This document shows, in pieces, positions 1 through 10,647 of a DNA stretch of 64,000 bases. The notes under the pieces were generated by a model that was given only the letters and a program-made list of their open reading frames with translations, searched no databases and was not told the DNA's origin. The translations under genes were made by a program, and so were the position numbers. Source of the stretch: Nemertoderma westbladi (Eukaryota > Xenacoelomorpha > Nemertodermatida > Nemertodermatidae); NCBI GenBank assembly GCA_032718475.1, contig JAUCBJ010009039.1, positions 33,885 to 97,884 of the forward strand. The letters run 5' to 3'. The stretch's first letter is position 1, and every line of letters begins with the position of its first letter.

Positions 1-590
1 GTCCTGAGGGGGTACCCCCCCCCCCCCCCCCTTAAACCCCGTTGTATAAATGTATAACCCTAATATTGGGAGCAACTTTAAAAGTATACGTTTTTAGTAC
101 GCAGCTCCAGAGATACCCAAGGCAGACATGTTTATGTTTTTATATGTTTTAAAGAGACAATATGTGAGACAAATTATGTTCAGCACATAAACACTTACTT
201 AACAACATATTTATTTCGTCGCTGTAAACATGGGGTTTGACAATATGGGTTTTCTCAAAAAATATTACCGAACTCTGAAGGTTCCCTATTACTGGTAAAT
301 TAGTGGCACAAATTTACGAGACCATTCTGAAGATAATTTTATGTGATTTATATACAACCAATAATAAATGATGTGACCATATCATCTATAATATGGCAAA
401 GCTATTTGCCAAGAATGTAACTCACCAACTCCGAAAAAAACATTAAAATGTTGATCGTGAACTCAATTTTCGAGGTGCTATAAAAGTTGACGTGTTTATA
501 TTGCGTCACCACAATTTTAATACTTCCAAGGTACTCAACCATAAAATAAATCACATTTTAGATAAAAATCGACTGTTTGTTCCTCGCCGA
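1..590. other. Gene-free AT-rich stretch
   Basis: No coding exon is recognisable on either strand. A run of about 19 C near position 14 to 32 is a homopolymer whose true length short-read assembly may not resolve. The remainder is AT-rich sequence with no internal repeat I could see. Confidence 0.5.
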
Positions 591-594
591 GCCT

Positions 595-1210
595 AAAATC
601 ATTCGACTTTGGATAAGTTTGTAGACCGCGGAAAATGTAGCCGCGAGCCTAAACTACGCCCACTTTGGATAAGCTTGTAGACCGCGGAAAATGTAGCCCC
701 GAGCCTAAACTACGCCCACTTTGGATACAGCTTGTAGACCGCGGAAAATGTAGCCCCGAGCCTAAACTACGCCGACTTTGGATACAGCTTGTAGACCGCT
801 GAAAATGTAGCCCCGAGCCTAAACTACGCCGACTTTGGATAAGCTTGTAGACCGCGGAAAATGTAGCCCCAAGCCTAAACTACGCCGACTTTGGATAAGC
901 TTGTAGACCGCGGAAAATGTAGCCACAAGCCTAAACTACGCCGACTTTGGATAAACTTGTAGACCGCGGAAAATGTAGCCTCGAGCCTAAACTACGCCGA
1001 CTTTGGATAAACTTGTAGACCGCGGAAAATGTAGCCCCGAGCCTAAACTACGCCGACTTTGGATACACTTGTAGACCGCGGAAAATGTAGCCCCAAGCCT
1101 AAAAACTACGCCGACTTTGGATAAGCTTGTAGATCGCGGAAAATGTAGACTTTGGAAAAAATCACAGAAACTTCGCCCAAGATCTACAAAATGTATATCC
1201 AAAGTCTAAA
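595..1210. repeat. 56-58 bp tandem repeat, about 10 copies
   Basis: The string GTAGACCGCGGAAAATGTAG returns about every 56 to 58 bp (near 621, 677, 733 and on to 1128). It is followed each time by a CGAGCCTAAACTACGCC-type segment and ACTTTGGATA. Copies differ by single bases and by AAGCTT versus ACAGCTT, so this is a mildly diverged minisatellite. A 71-codon open frame on the minus strand here is a product of the repetition and is not a gene. Confidence 0.93.
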
Positions 1211-2241
1211 ATTCAGTTCTAGTTAGATACGTTGTACCCAAAGTCCACAACGACTAATAGTTTTCACATGTCTTTTCAAGATTTACAAAACAATTAAGAA
1301 TCCTTTTGGGGGTAATTATCAATTTTGTTATTGTGCACGGCACGTGGACTTACACTACCAGCTAACTGCAGTGCTGACAGCGGTGCGTTGAAGATTGCGA
1401 AATACCAAAAGTCATACGTGAGCGTGAATTATGAACTACTAAATTAATTTTAATGTAACTTTATGTTATTAATATTTTGGCAGTGTAATATAAAGTGATA
1501 ATAATATGCTAAAAATACGTTCGTCAAATTAAAACTTAAATTCAAACTTGCAATCCCCATACCATAAATTGGGATCGCGAGAGTGTTAACTGATAATCCC
1601 GATCGCAATCCCGGAAAATTCTGATACCGTTGAAACACTGATATATATATATTAGTGTTTAAACTGGATCCCGAAAAAAAAACCGGGATCCCGGCGAAAA
1701 ATGCAATCCCGGTCCCGATCCTGACTTTTTTGCACCGGGATCACAATGTATAGTTAAGTAAATTTGTAAAATATCTTATAAATTGTTCCAGCAGAACGGA
1801 AATGTTTCGATTATATCTGATATTTATGTCAGTAAACCACCATCCAGTAATCAATTGAAAAATAATTTTAATATAACTTATTATTATCTTACTAATATTT
1901 CAGAAGTGTAAGATAAAGTGAGTGTTACCGAAAACCCGCTACATATACTAAATAACTTTGAGGAATTTAATCCAAAATTGCAATCCCGATCCCGAAAAAC
2001 AGGACCCCGAGAGTGATAATTTTTTACTTGTAGACTTTGGGTGAATATTTGAGATTTACCTCAATAACTTTCCATAACCTGAATCACCTTATGTTTTATT
2101 AACTGATTCGTTTTCTGCACGAAAAAAGCTATCGAATGATATAAGACAGGGTGGGGATGGGGGGTGGTGGTCAAAATTCGCTGCGTATAACCGTCCTGGA
2201 CAGGCCCAAAGTACCGGTAGATTCTAAATGAATCGACTCAC
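1211..2241. other. Region downstream of the last visible MAU2 exon; no exon seen
   Basis: I found no match to the next part of MAU2, so the following intron probably runs off the left edge. Short GATCCCGG or CGGGATC strings recur at about 1555-1745 and 1975-2010, which looks like a decayed simple repeat. Confidence 0.5.
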
Positions 2242-2491
2242 CTTTCAGTTTCTCAATCTGCAACATGGCGCGTTCTGTATATTTTTGTGCTTTATCAATG
2301 TACCCTGCGTGCAGCGCGTGCGCTACTGTCGCTAGGTAGACCAACACGCACAGATGTTCCTTGGGTAACCAAGTGAACTCATCCAGGGGGGGTTGACCAC
2401 TGTTACAGGTAGACACAGAACCATCGTCTATAGTTGATAGGGTCTGTATGGACTGCTGTAAGTGCTTCAATGAAGTCTTTACCGATTTAAT
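2242..2491 (-). CDS. MAU2: MAU2 coding exon 5
   Basis: 83 codons plus one base. The acceptor is CCCGTAG|ATTAAA and the donor CTGAAAG|GTGAGTC. It begins IKSVKTSLKHLQQ and contains FTWLPKEHLCVLVYLATV and GYIDKAQKYTERAMLQIEKLK, strongly conserved MAU2 segments. This is the last MAU2 exon visible in the window. Confidence 0.93.
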
Positions 2492-5400
2492 CTACGGGAA
2501 TTATAGGATCGGAGAAATATGTTCAAATTAATTTATAAGCATTTAACATTTACTATATAGTTTATACTAAAATATTTCAGAGTGAGGAATAAAGTGACAT
2601 AAAGTTTCCCAAAACTGAAAACTTGACAACTTACAAATTCCCTACCCTCTACCACCGGCCCCTACCCTCTACCACCGGCCCCTACCCTCTACCACCGGCC
2701 CCTACCCTCTACCACCGACCCCTACCCTCTACCACCGACCCCTACCCTCTACCACCGACCCCTACCCTCTACCACCGGCCCCTACCCATACCCTCTACCA
2801 CCGACCCCTACCCTCTACCACCGACCCCTACCCCTACCCTCTACCACCGACCCCTACCATCTACCACCGGCCCCTACCCTCTACCACCGGCCCCTACCCT
2901 CTACCACCGACCCCTACCCTCTACCACCGGCCCCTACCCTCTACCACCGACCCCTACCCTCTACCACCGACCCCTACCCTCTACCACCGACCCCTACCCT
3001 CTACCACCGACCCCTACCCTATACCACCGACCCCTACCCTCTACCACCGACCCCTACCCTCTACCACCGACCCTACCCTCTACCACCGACCCCTACCCTC
3101 TACCACCGACCCCTATACCCTCTACCATCGACCCTACCCTCTACCACCGACCCCTACCCTCTACCACCGACCCCTATACCCTCTACCATCGACCCCTACC
3201 CTCTACCACCGGCCCCTACCCTCTACCACCGGCCCCTACCCTCTAGCACCGGCCCCTACCCCCTACCACCGACCCCTACCCCCTACCACCGACCCTACCC
3301 TCTACCACCGACCCCTACCCTCTACCACCGACCCCTATACCCTCTACCATCGACCCTACCCTCTACCACCGACCCCTACCCTCTACCACCGACCCCTATA
3401 CCCTCTACCATCGACCCCTACCCTCTACCACCGGCCCCTACCCTCTACCACCGGCCCCTACCCTCTAGCACCGGCCCCTACCCCCTACCACCGACCCCTA
3501 CCCTCTACCACCGACCCCTACCCTCTACCATCGACCCTTACCCTCTACCACCGGCCCCTACCCTCTACCACCGACCCCTACCCTCTACCACCGACCCCTA
3601 CCCTCTACCACCGGCTCCTACCCTCTACCACCGACCCCTACCCTCTACCACCGGCCCCTACCCTCTACCACCGGCCCCTACCCTCTACCACCGACCCCTA
3701 CCCTCTACCACCGACCCCTACCCTCTACCACCCAGGATTCTACGGCCCCTACCCTCTACCACCCATTCAGTATTTCCCCCCAACACACCTGTCCCAGAAG
3801 AAGCATATGGCAGACTTGCACGAGAAGGAAATACACTTTAAGACTCTCCCATTTAACTGCGTGTACTTGTAGTTGGTCGAGTAACGTACCAGCGGTAACC
3901 AAAACCGATTGCACAGCAGACACCTTGCGCTCTATTAGCAGAACCTGCGATGGAAAAAAACACGCATTCACTAAACAATTTATTCAACAAATAATTAGTA
4001 AATATGTCAGAAAGGCCAGAAAAAAACATTCTACACAAATCATTGGCAGCGTGATATAAAGTATACTGTTAAGTACGTTGCGATGAGGATGTCTAATAAA
4101 CGAAGGTCACACCGCAATGTCTTAAAAATATTTATGTACCGGTATATATAACAAACATTTTCTAAGTTTCGTTGGGCACAGCTTTGCAAAGTAGACAATG
4201 ACGTCCAGGTGGGATCGCTGAAAGGCGGCCACGGGCCAAGTACTGTTGGGTTGAGCACAGTGGCAGCATATGATGGTATTGACAGACGGGAGGCCATGAA
4301 CAGGTCAATTGCGAACATCCAAGATATCAGATAGTATTTCCAGGTCTATCTTTTACCTGAGCCGCTAGCTAAATGGTTAGAGCGTCAGACTTCCAACCCG
4401 GAGGTCACCAGTTCGATCCCACCTGGACGTCATTGCCGACTTTGCAAAAAGCTGTGCCCAACATAAAGTTATAATAATATGAAACCACTCATTCACCCAT
4501 AACATCAATAATAAATTATAAAACATTTTCTGTAATATATGTACCGCAGTGTTATGCATTTACTTCTGGCCAAAAGCAATCTCTAGAGAGAAATACATTT
4601 GAATGGGTTTTTAATATGAAAAAAAGTAATTAATATTGAACTTTTAATTGAGTGGTTGATAGGCATGCACACAGGGTGCGAAACTAGCATAGGCCTATTA
4701 TAGTCACATTCCTATATTCCTATTGGTCACATCCCTGGCCTAAAGTATACCTTTATATCTCGCTGCGAAAAAGAATTATATTGAACCGGTACGTGTATGA
4801 ATAAGGAAACGTACCATAGCCCTACTGATAAGGAACAACGTGCGAGCGTAATGGGCGCCTACGCTGGAGGCGTAATCAGCAGCCACAGCTAGCAGATCGT
4901 CAGCCTGTTCGAAGTCCCGTTGGTCCAGATATAGCTGGGAGAGTTGGAGCAGCAGACGGAGGTGCCAGTAGGATGAGGAGCTACTCACGGTCAAGGCTTC
5001 CCGTAGCAGACATTGGGAAGCGCTTACTCGGCCCTGGAACAGTACCGGTAACAATGTTGGAAACACTACTTAACTACTTGTGTAGGTGCGAATCAATATT
5101 GCTTTAAACGTTAGTGAACATTATTCCACGAAGCTAAGGAAAATCAACTACTTTTGCTAAGAAAGATTTTCCTTAGCTGAGATGGTGTATTCATAGTGGG
5201 CTATTTTACTTTGTGTGGGGCAGATTTGGTTTTTTTTTTATTCCGGCCAAAAAAACCGCCCAAACTTAATAGTACCCTGAAATTTTGCATATATATACTA
5301 CTCGCCAAGGCGCATCGTGTGGGATGGGTCTCATATCTGGGAAAAATATGGTTTCCATGGCAACATACGTAGAAAAAGTCTATGTATTTCAAGTCAATAC

Positions 5401-8105
5401 TTATAACTCTATTTGTAGGAAAACTCTAATAGATATAAACTTGGGGTTTCTCAACTCAACTATAAGGGCCATAAGCGAGCAGATTGGGGTAAATTAAAAA
5501 ATCCTGTTACCATGGCAACCAGGCTAAACAGATGATCAAATTTATAAAATGATAATTTGAAACACAAGTTAATAGTATTATGACTTGGGACCAAGACCTA
5601 CCCCCACTATATGACTTATTCTGCATCCGAATTACATTATTCTATTTTCAGTTTCCATAACAACCACTGCAAATGAATTTCGATAGAAAATCGGTAAATT
5701 GTACATAAACTACAATATTTTCTGAAACTCGTTATGTGTTATCTGAACCACAATCTGGACTAAATCTTTTTTCAAAGGTTAAACCAACAGTACCAGAGAA
5801 CTCTAGTTTCCATGGGAATAGAAGTTATTTATTGGCAAATGCCACTAAACTAGGCTAAGCAACGAACCAAAGTGTGGCCGTTTGTTTAATTTTCCTTAGC
5901 TTCGTGGTTGCATTTCCTTTAGGAAATGCCTTTCTAGTAGATAGTTACCATGGAAACTGGCTTTATTTAGTTTAAATCATTGAAGTCTATATGAATAACT
6001 CTATTTGTACTAAAACCATAATAGATAGAAACTTGAGGTTCTCAAATCAACTATACGGTTCATCACCGAGCCAACTGTGGTTATTCAGAAAATCCCATTA
6101 CCGTGGCAACAGGCTAAACATATGTTCAAATTTATATAATGATAATTTTAAGCATATGGTTAAGGTATTAAGACTTGGGACCAACACCTGCCCTCCCTCA
6201 CTATATCACTCATTCTGCATTGTTAAATTTCTGAGTTTCCATGACAACCACTGCAAGCAGACGTTTTAATAAATAAATAATTAATTTTGGACATCAACTA
6301 CTCAATGAAACTGCTTTGAAGTCGATATATGTTTCATCTGGAACCACAAACCAGACTTAATGTAAAATAGAGCAGTTCTAGAAAACTCCTGTTGCCATGG
6401 TAATGGGAGTTTAATTAAGGCAAATGCCCCTTATAATTAGGGAAAGCAATGAACTGATGAGTCAAAGTGTGTTTAATTTTCCTTAGCTTCGAGGTTGCTT
6501 TTCCTTTAGGAAATGCCTTTCTAGTATCACGGGAAGTAATCTAAGTCACTATAAAAAAGTAATGTCGCCCACCGAAGGAAATTGATATCACTAAGGGTGT
6601 TTTTTTGGATTAATCGTTTTCTCAGTGTGAGAGCTGAAGAAAATGTATTGTAAAAAGATGACGACGGGTGGGTTTCGATTCCGAACCCGTGTAATGTACA
6701 GGGGACTAACGGACTGACTACACCTACTCCTACTGGGCTGGGAAATATTGCAATCGGAGAATCTTTAAAGGTAACGTCGTAAAACACAGAAGGACGGCTC
6801 AAACACTAATTTTTTTCCCGTCTTCCAGACGCTTTTAATATATAAAAATGTATCATACAGTACATACAATAAAAATAGAGTGGGAAATTCAAATTCAAAG
6901 TAAATAATTATCAACCCTTAGGCCTACAGTCTCATAGCCAACCCCCTGAGTCTGCGTTAGACAGGATGATCGACGTGTCGGCGACCTGGTGGACGGGGCG
7001 GTTACGGGCGGAGCGCGAACCCCGGAGACACATCAGGCTCGCCGACCAATCAGCTCAAACACTAATTGAAAGTATTATGGGAACCAAACGACTTTATTAT
7101 TTAATACTTTTATTTATTTGGGATCTATAAACTTGTGAACTCCACCGAGAAGCAAATATTTGAAGCATTGCTGTATTTTAGGTCTGTGTCGTTCTCGCTA
7201 TGTAGGCCTATGCACCAAGTTTTATTTTAGAGAAATTGAGAAAATTATATGACGAAGAAAACTGGTATATATACCCTTTAGTATTCTGACTGCTGAAATA
7301 ATCAGATAGCTAAATACAACTTCGGGCATTGAAACTGCAGGTTCTCTAGGTCTAGGCGCAGGTAGGTTGTGAAGGATCGGTGAATGGGCAAAGAATGGAA
7401 TGGAAGGAAAAGGAACCAAAACAGTAAACAAAAGTTAACAAAATATTATTTAAAAATTTTTCATTATTATTTTATATTATTTTTATATTATAATGTAATG
7501 TAAGACTGAATATCTATTTTATATGCGTGGTATATATATGGTACTACCGGTTAATGTTTAATAACGGTATATAGTAGGATATTAGGCCAACCTGTTGTTG
7601 CTGAATACGGGCCAGTAGAGATGCCGCTTCCAGTCCATTGGCGATCTCCGAATCAACGATCTGAAATTAAATGACAAAATGATAGCTATTCTCTTTTGCT
7701 TCACATATACGAAAACGCTGAGTCAATGGGTCATGTACAGTGAACACCTCTCCAACCAGACACTATACAGCATTGGATGTGTGGCTAGGGTACGGGATAG
7801 GCCTAGATGATGGGCTTCCCTTCCACGCCCCTTCTCTAAATGATGGAACTTACCTTACTATTGATTACATACTTCCAGGCCTCTTCTAGATGATGTTTAC
7901 ACAGATCGATGTTTCTCGTGTTTTCGTGAAGCAGCAAGGCGAGATGTAAATGAGCCATGCAACTCGAACCAGGGGTACAATTTAATGTGGTAACAGTTTC
8001 CAAACAATGAATGGAAAGGCGTATGTGTTCTGGATGGAGGGTTCCTCTCAAACTATCAACCACCCCAAACAGACAGATAGCTGCATCATTGTCGTCAGCC
8101 ATCAA
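2242..8105 (-). CDS. MAU2: MAU2 / SCC4 cohesin loader subunit, 5' half (five exons)
   Basis: MAU2 binds the N terminus of NIPBL/SCC2 and helps load cohesin on chromatin in the nucleus; it is a superhelix of TPR-like helical repeats. Five exons join without a break in frame: 8105-7854, 7660-7592, 5033-4815, 3944-3789 and 2491-2242, about 315 codons, roughly the first half of the ~610-residue family. Family landmarks seen are IRLSIHCLETV, EAASLL, YWHLRLLLQLSQLYL, DFEQADDLL, ESLKVYFLLVQVCH and WLPKEHLCVLVYLATV. The start has two adjacent Met codons before ADDNDAAICL and lacks the Ala-rich leader of vertebrate MAU2. All nine visible splice sites are GT or AG. Introns are 193, 2558, 870 and 1297 bp. 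Identification rests on remembered family sequence and the ordered colinear match. The 3' half lies outside the window. Confidence 0.93.
2641..3766. repeat. 20-bp intronic minisatellite, about 56 copies
   Basis: The unit CCTACCCTCTACCACCGGCC (or the GACC ending) repeats head to tail with sporadic insertions and A/G variants. It fills most of MAU2 intron 4 and ends about 20 bp before the upstream splice donor. In the sense of MAU2 transcription the unit reads G-rich, with GG, TGG, AGGG and AGGGG tracts, so the pre-mRNA could form G-quadruplexes. A 207-codon plus-strand open frame here is only the repeat in translation. Confidence 0.96.
3789..3944 (-). CDS. MAU2: MAU2 coding exon 4
   Basis: 52 codons in phase 0, from VLLIERKVS to LLGQ. 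The acceptor is CATCGCAG|GTTCTG and the donor GGGACAG|GTGTGT. The downstream intron opens almost directly into the 20-bp minisatellite, whose nearest copies lie about 20 bp inside the donor. Confidence 0.9.
4362..4465 (+). mobile_element. tRNA-derived SINE with inverted tail copy
   Basis: An A-box-like TAGCTAAATGG (4366) and a B-box-like AGTTCGATCCC (4410) are spaced as in a tRNA, with a CTTCCAA anticodon-like loop between them. A non-tRNA tail GACGTCATTGCCGACTTTGC follows. The tail and the end of the head recur in inverted orientation at about 4168-4220, so two partial copies face each other in MAU2 intron 3. The cloverleaf is imperfect, so this is a SINE rather than a working tRNA gene. Confidence 0.7.
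4815..5033 (-). CDS. MAU2: MAU2 coding exon 3
   Basis: 73 codons in phase 0. The acceptor is GTTCCAG|GGCCGAG and the donor GCTATG|GTACGT. It contains CLLREALTV, YWHLRLLLQLSQLYL, DDLLAVAADYASSVG and ARTLFLISRAM, which align with the central TPR-like repeats of MAU2. Confidence 0.93.
5130..5178. repeat. Short inverted repeat in MAU2 intron 2
   Basis: AGCTAAGGAAAATC pairs with GATTTTCCTTAGCT about 20 bases later. The same TTTTCCTTAGCTTCG string closes each unit of the neighbouring duplication (near 5891 and 6479), so it probably marks an element end. Confidence 0.55.
5335..6525. repeat. Tandem duplication of a ~590-bp module
   Basis: The first half (about 5335-5935) and the second (about 5940-6525) share ordered blocks: AACTCTATTTGTA, TAGATA-AACTTG, ACCATGGCAAC or ACCGTGGCAAC then AGGCTAAACA, GACTTGGGACCAA, CAACCACTGCAA, and TCCTTTAGGAAATGCC. 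Identity is moderate, so the duplication is old. It lies in MAU2 intron 2 and has no coding capacity. Confidence 0.75.
6797..7067 (-). mobile_element. Retroposed insertion with 15-bp target-site duplication
   Basis: GCTCAAACACTAATT occurs at 6797-6811 and again at 7053-7067. Between them is about 240 bp which, read on the minus strand, ends in oligo-A directly at the duplication. A GC-rich 5' part includes GGGGTTCGCGCTCC, which resembles a pol III B box. A direct repeat of this length plus an A-tail is the mark of LINE-machinery insertion. It is probably a SINE; a small processed transcript is the alternative. Confidence 0.82.
7592..7660 (-). CDS. MAU2: MAU2 coding exon 2
   Basis: A 23-codon exon too short to stand out as an open frame. 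The acceptor is TTAATTTCAG|ATC and the donor CAACAACAG|GTTGG. It encodes IVDSEIANGLEAASLLARIQ, matching the family segment that ends in EAASLLSEL, and it keeps phase 0 on both sides. Confidence 0.88.
7854..8105 (-). CDS. MAU2: MAU2 coding exon 1
   Basis: 84 codons from MMADDN to the KYVINSK end, followed by the donor AAG|GTAAGT. It covers the first TPR-like helices (IRLSIHCLETV, HLHLALLLHENTRN, HHLEEAWKYV). An upstream untranslated exon cannot be excluded. Confidence 0.92.
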
Positions 8106-8771
8106 ACAGTTTTAATTTACACACAACCGAATCTATACAACACCAAATACCAACTTCCCACTACGATGACAATAAAGTTCGTATGTTGTAAATTGCAGTA
8201 CCGGTATTAATCCAATGCATGCAGCACAGAGGCCACACCCAACATCTTTTCCTTAGATAATTGCAATCAAAAATAGACATCGCGATCGCGGTATATGACT
8301 TACAGTACAGCAGTACAAACACTGAATAAATATATATGCCAGGCCTATGGGCTATTTGAATAACTAACAATTGAATGGTAATAATAAGAAATAAGGCCTA
8401 ATACTGAAATAGGCTAATAATTCATTTAAAAAGTTTATTTTATCATACAGTCATAGGTCAACTGTCATGTCATAAAGACCTACGACATGACAGTCATAGC
8501 CTCATAGGTCTTTAGTTGTAAGAGTAGGCCTACTTCATACCGGTGTAACAGAGAATTTTCACTCCCGACTACCCGAAGCAAAAACACCCCCCGGTTGAAA
8601 TTCCCTAGTGTATTTTAACACCCTCCAGGCTCCAGCAGTCCAGTGAAAAATCACCCCCTGACTGCCTGATCCCCGCATTTGTCCATTTTCCACTCTCTCA
8701 GTCTCTGTGCAAATCCATCCTGCCATCCCCACCCCCGGTTAAATTTCCCTCTAGTGTCTGAGTGTATTCCG
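8106..8771. other. Upstream flank of MAU2; no gene seen
   Basis: The MAU2 promoter should be here if no upstream exon exists. Around 8455-8520 short blocks such as CATGACAGTCATAG and TCATAGGTC are repeated in direct and inverted order. I saw no convincing TATA box or other defined element. Confidence 0.35.
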
Positions 8772-9708
8772 GTCCGACGAATCTGTACAAAATAGTACAA
8801 TATAGTACAAAAGAGTACAATAAAGTGCAAAAATAGTACAAAGGAGTGCAAAAATAGTACAAAAGAGTACAGACGAGTGAGAAACGCATACAAAGCGTGT
8901 ATACCAGTGTAGTCTACACTACACTACACTTTTATATAAATATAATTAATTGTAAGCAAATGCAACGGGACCGAAATATGCGCCGCTACAGTGTCAATCA
9001 CTAGCATGACTAGCGGCCTTGGTTCTGTGGTCAGTATGAAATGATTGCCTGAACTTTGATTCATGTAGATTTTGACTGGCTAACAATATATATCTAACAA
9101 GTAGAAATAGGCTACAGTTCGTATAATACAATAGGCCTATAACATATAATGCAATACTATGCAGTGCTGCACTCGCTGCAGTGGGTAGATAAAACTCCTA
9201 TAACTGAGACTCAAAATTTAGGTCATAGTCTTAAAGTAGCCCATATACTGGAAAGATAGACTGTATGCTACATTATGTAGGCTATGTATGTCTGTATGTA
9301 CGCCTCTATCTGCAACTTTATTGAGTTCTCCCTCTGCAATTTTGCGGTCTTGGGACCGTTTTTTGTGTTTTTTGAACACAAAGGGATGCATTAAAACTCA
9401 TAAGATTGTATTGTAATCGGAGTCTACTCTCTGACTGCTAGATCAGCCCCCGCTCAATGCATGGCTCGCCCCACAATTAGACAATGCTTTGTTTTATTTT
9501 GCACATCATGTGCGCCCCTCTAAACGATTTGAACTACACTTGGATAGGCCTACACGTTTTGCAAGCGTTTCTCACTCGTTTGTACTATTTTTGCACTCTT
9601 TTGTAATATTTTTGCACTTTATTGTACTCTTTTGTATTCTTTTGTACTACTGTACTATATTGTACTATTTTGTATTTTTTTGTACTTTTTTGTACAAATT
9701 CGTCGGAC
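8772..9708. mobile_element. TIR element (~0.94 kb) with subterminal AGTAC repeats
   Basis: The left arm starts GTCCGACGAATCTGTACAAA and the right arm ends in its inverse. Each arm continues through about 120-145 bp of 10-11-bp blocks of the AGTACAAAA type, then GTGAGAAACGC, giving arms of roughly 150 bp or more. The interior (about 8930-9540) has no transposase-like frame. No target-site duplication is evident. It is a non-autonomous DNA transposon or foldback element of unknown superfamily; subterminal repeats of this kind often serve as transposase binding sites. Confidence 0.75.
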
Positions 9709-10496
9709 AGCGCTCCGCCCCCTCAGCTGAGTGCCCCCCAGCAATGATGGTTTGTTGAAGGTGGCTGGGGGCCAGTGGATCTAGTAATAATTAACGCAAA
9801 GATATGATTAGGTAGGCCTACGTGATATTAGTTTCTCAAACCAAACCTATCCATCCATTGACGTCCAAATATATCCATACTACTGCTGTAGCCTACTGTA
9901 CTAATTCAGTAGGCCCCCTATGTCTGTATGTCCGTATGTAATAATGTACGCTGTAATGCAGTAATGCAATACCGGTAATGTCAATGTCCAACCAAACAAT
10001 GCGTTGAGTGTTATCGGACCAGCCTCCAAGAAATGTTAGGCTAACGGCACCTCGCTCTGTCGCATCAGTTTTTGTAGTGGTCTAGTTCAGTAGTTCCAGG
10101 CTACCAGAATCCGTTAGGCCTAGTGCATGATATAGAATCAGCACATCCTGACATCTGTGCAACTCCTGACACCTGAACTCACGCGAGCATTTTACAGTTT
10201 TACAGGTGGTGGTCTAATTTATATGGTCTTGTACCGCGAAACCCCGAAACCGTGTATTATTTACAGATGTAGGCTAAATTTCTGGTCTTGTACCGTGCAC
10301 AGTACAGCAGTACTGGTGGTGGTGGGCCTACCTACACAGCTACTGCTATTTTGCCTAATACTGTAATACAGGTCCCAGAGGTAAATCCTTACACCACGGG
10401 CTGTTACCTCTCTGACTGACAGCGCAACAGCCCTCTCTCCGTCACAATGTATTTTGAGAGTGGCGGTCCGAAACCCTAATTAAAGTGGAAATGGAG
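9709..10496. other. Gene-free stretch
   Basis: No exon, RNA gene or clear mobile element is visible. Short TAGGCCTA and ACCGGTA-type palindromes are scattered through it. Confidence 0.4.
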
Positions 10497-10643
10497 GCCC
10501 AAAACCTTAATTAAAACTGTCATGTAACCCCAACCTTAAATATTTTGGATCCAAATTCCATAAAATTTCTTACATTAGAGCATCGGGACTTTAAGGTTAG
10601 GCTATAGGGTTACTAATGACAGTTTTACTTAGGGTTTGGGCCT
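10497..10643. repeat. Inverted repeat, arms about 45-53 bp
   Basis: GGCCCAAAACCTTAATTAAA at 10497 runs on to AACCTTAAA. The right arm (about 10590-10643) is its inverse, ending GACAGTTTTACTTAGGGTTT then GGGCC. The loop is about 46 bp. It lies just beyond the 3' end of the neighbouring LINE. Confidence 0.7.
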
Positions 10644-10647
10644 GAGT

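Noticed and set aside
2623-3246. 207-codon plus-strand open frame rich in Pro, Tyr and Leu
   Set aside because: It is the 20-bp minisatellite in translation; it starts and stops with the array and has no other protein features.
4040-4318. 92-codon minus-strand frame between MAU2 exons
   Set aside because: It has no MAU2 similarity, overlaps the inverted SINE tail, and would break the phase-0 join of exons 3 and 4.
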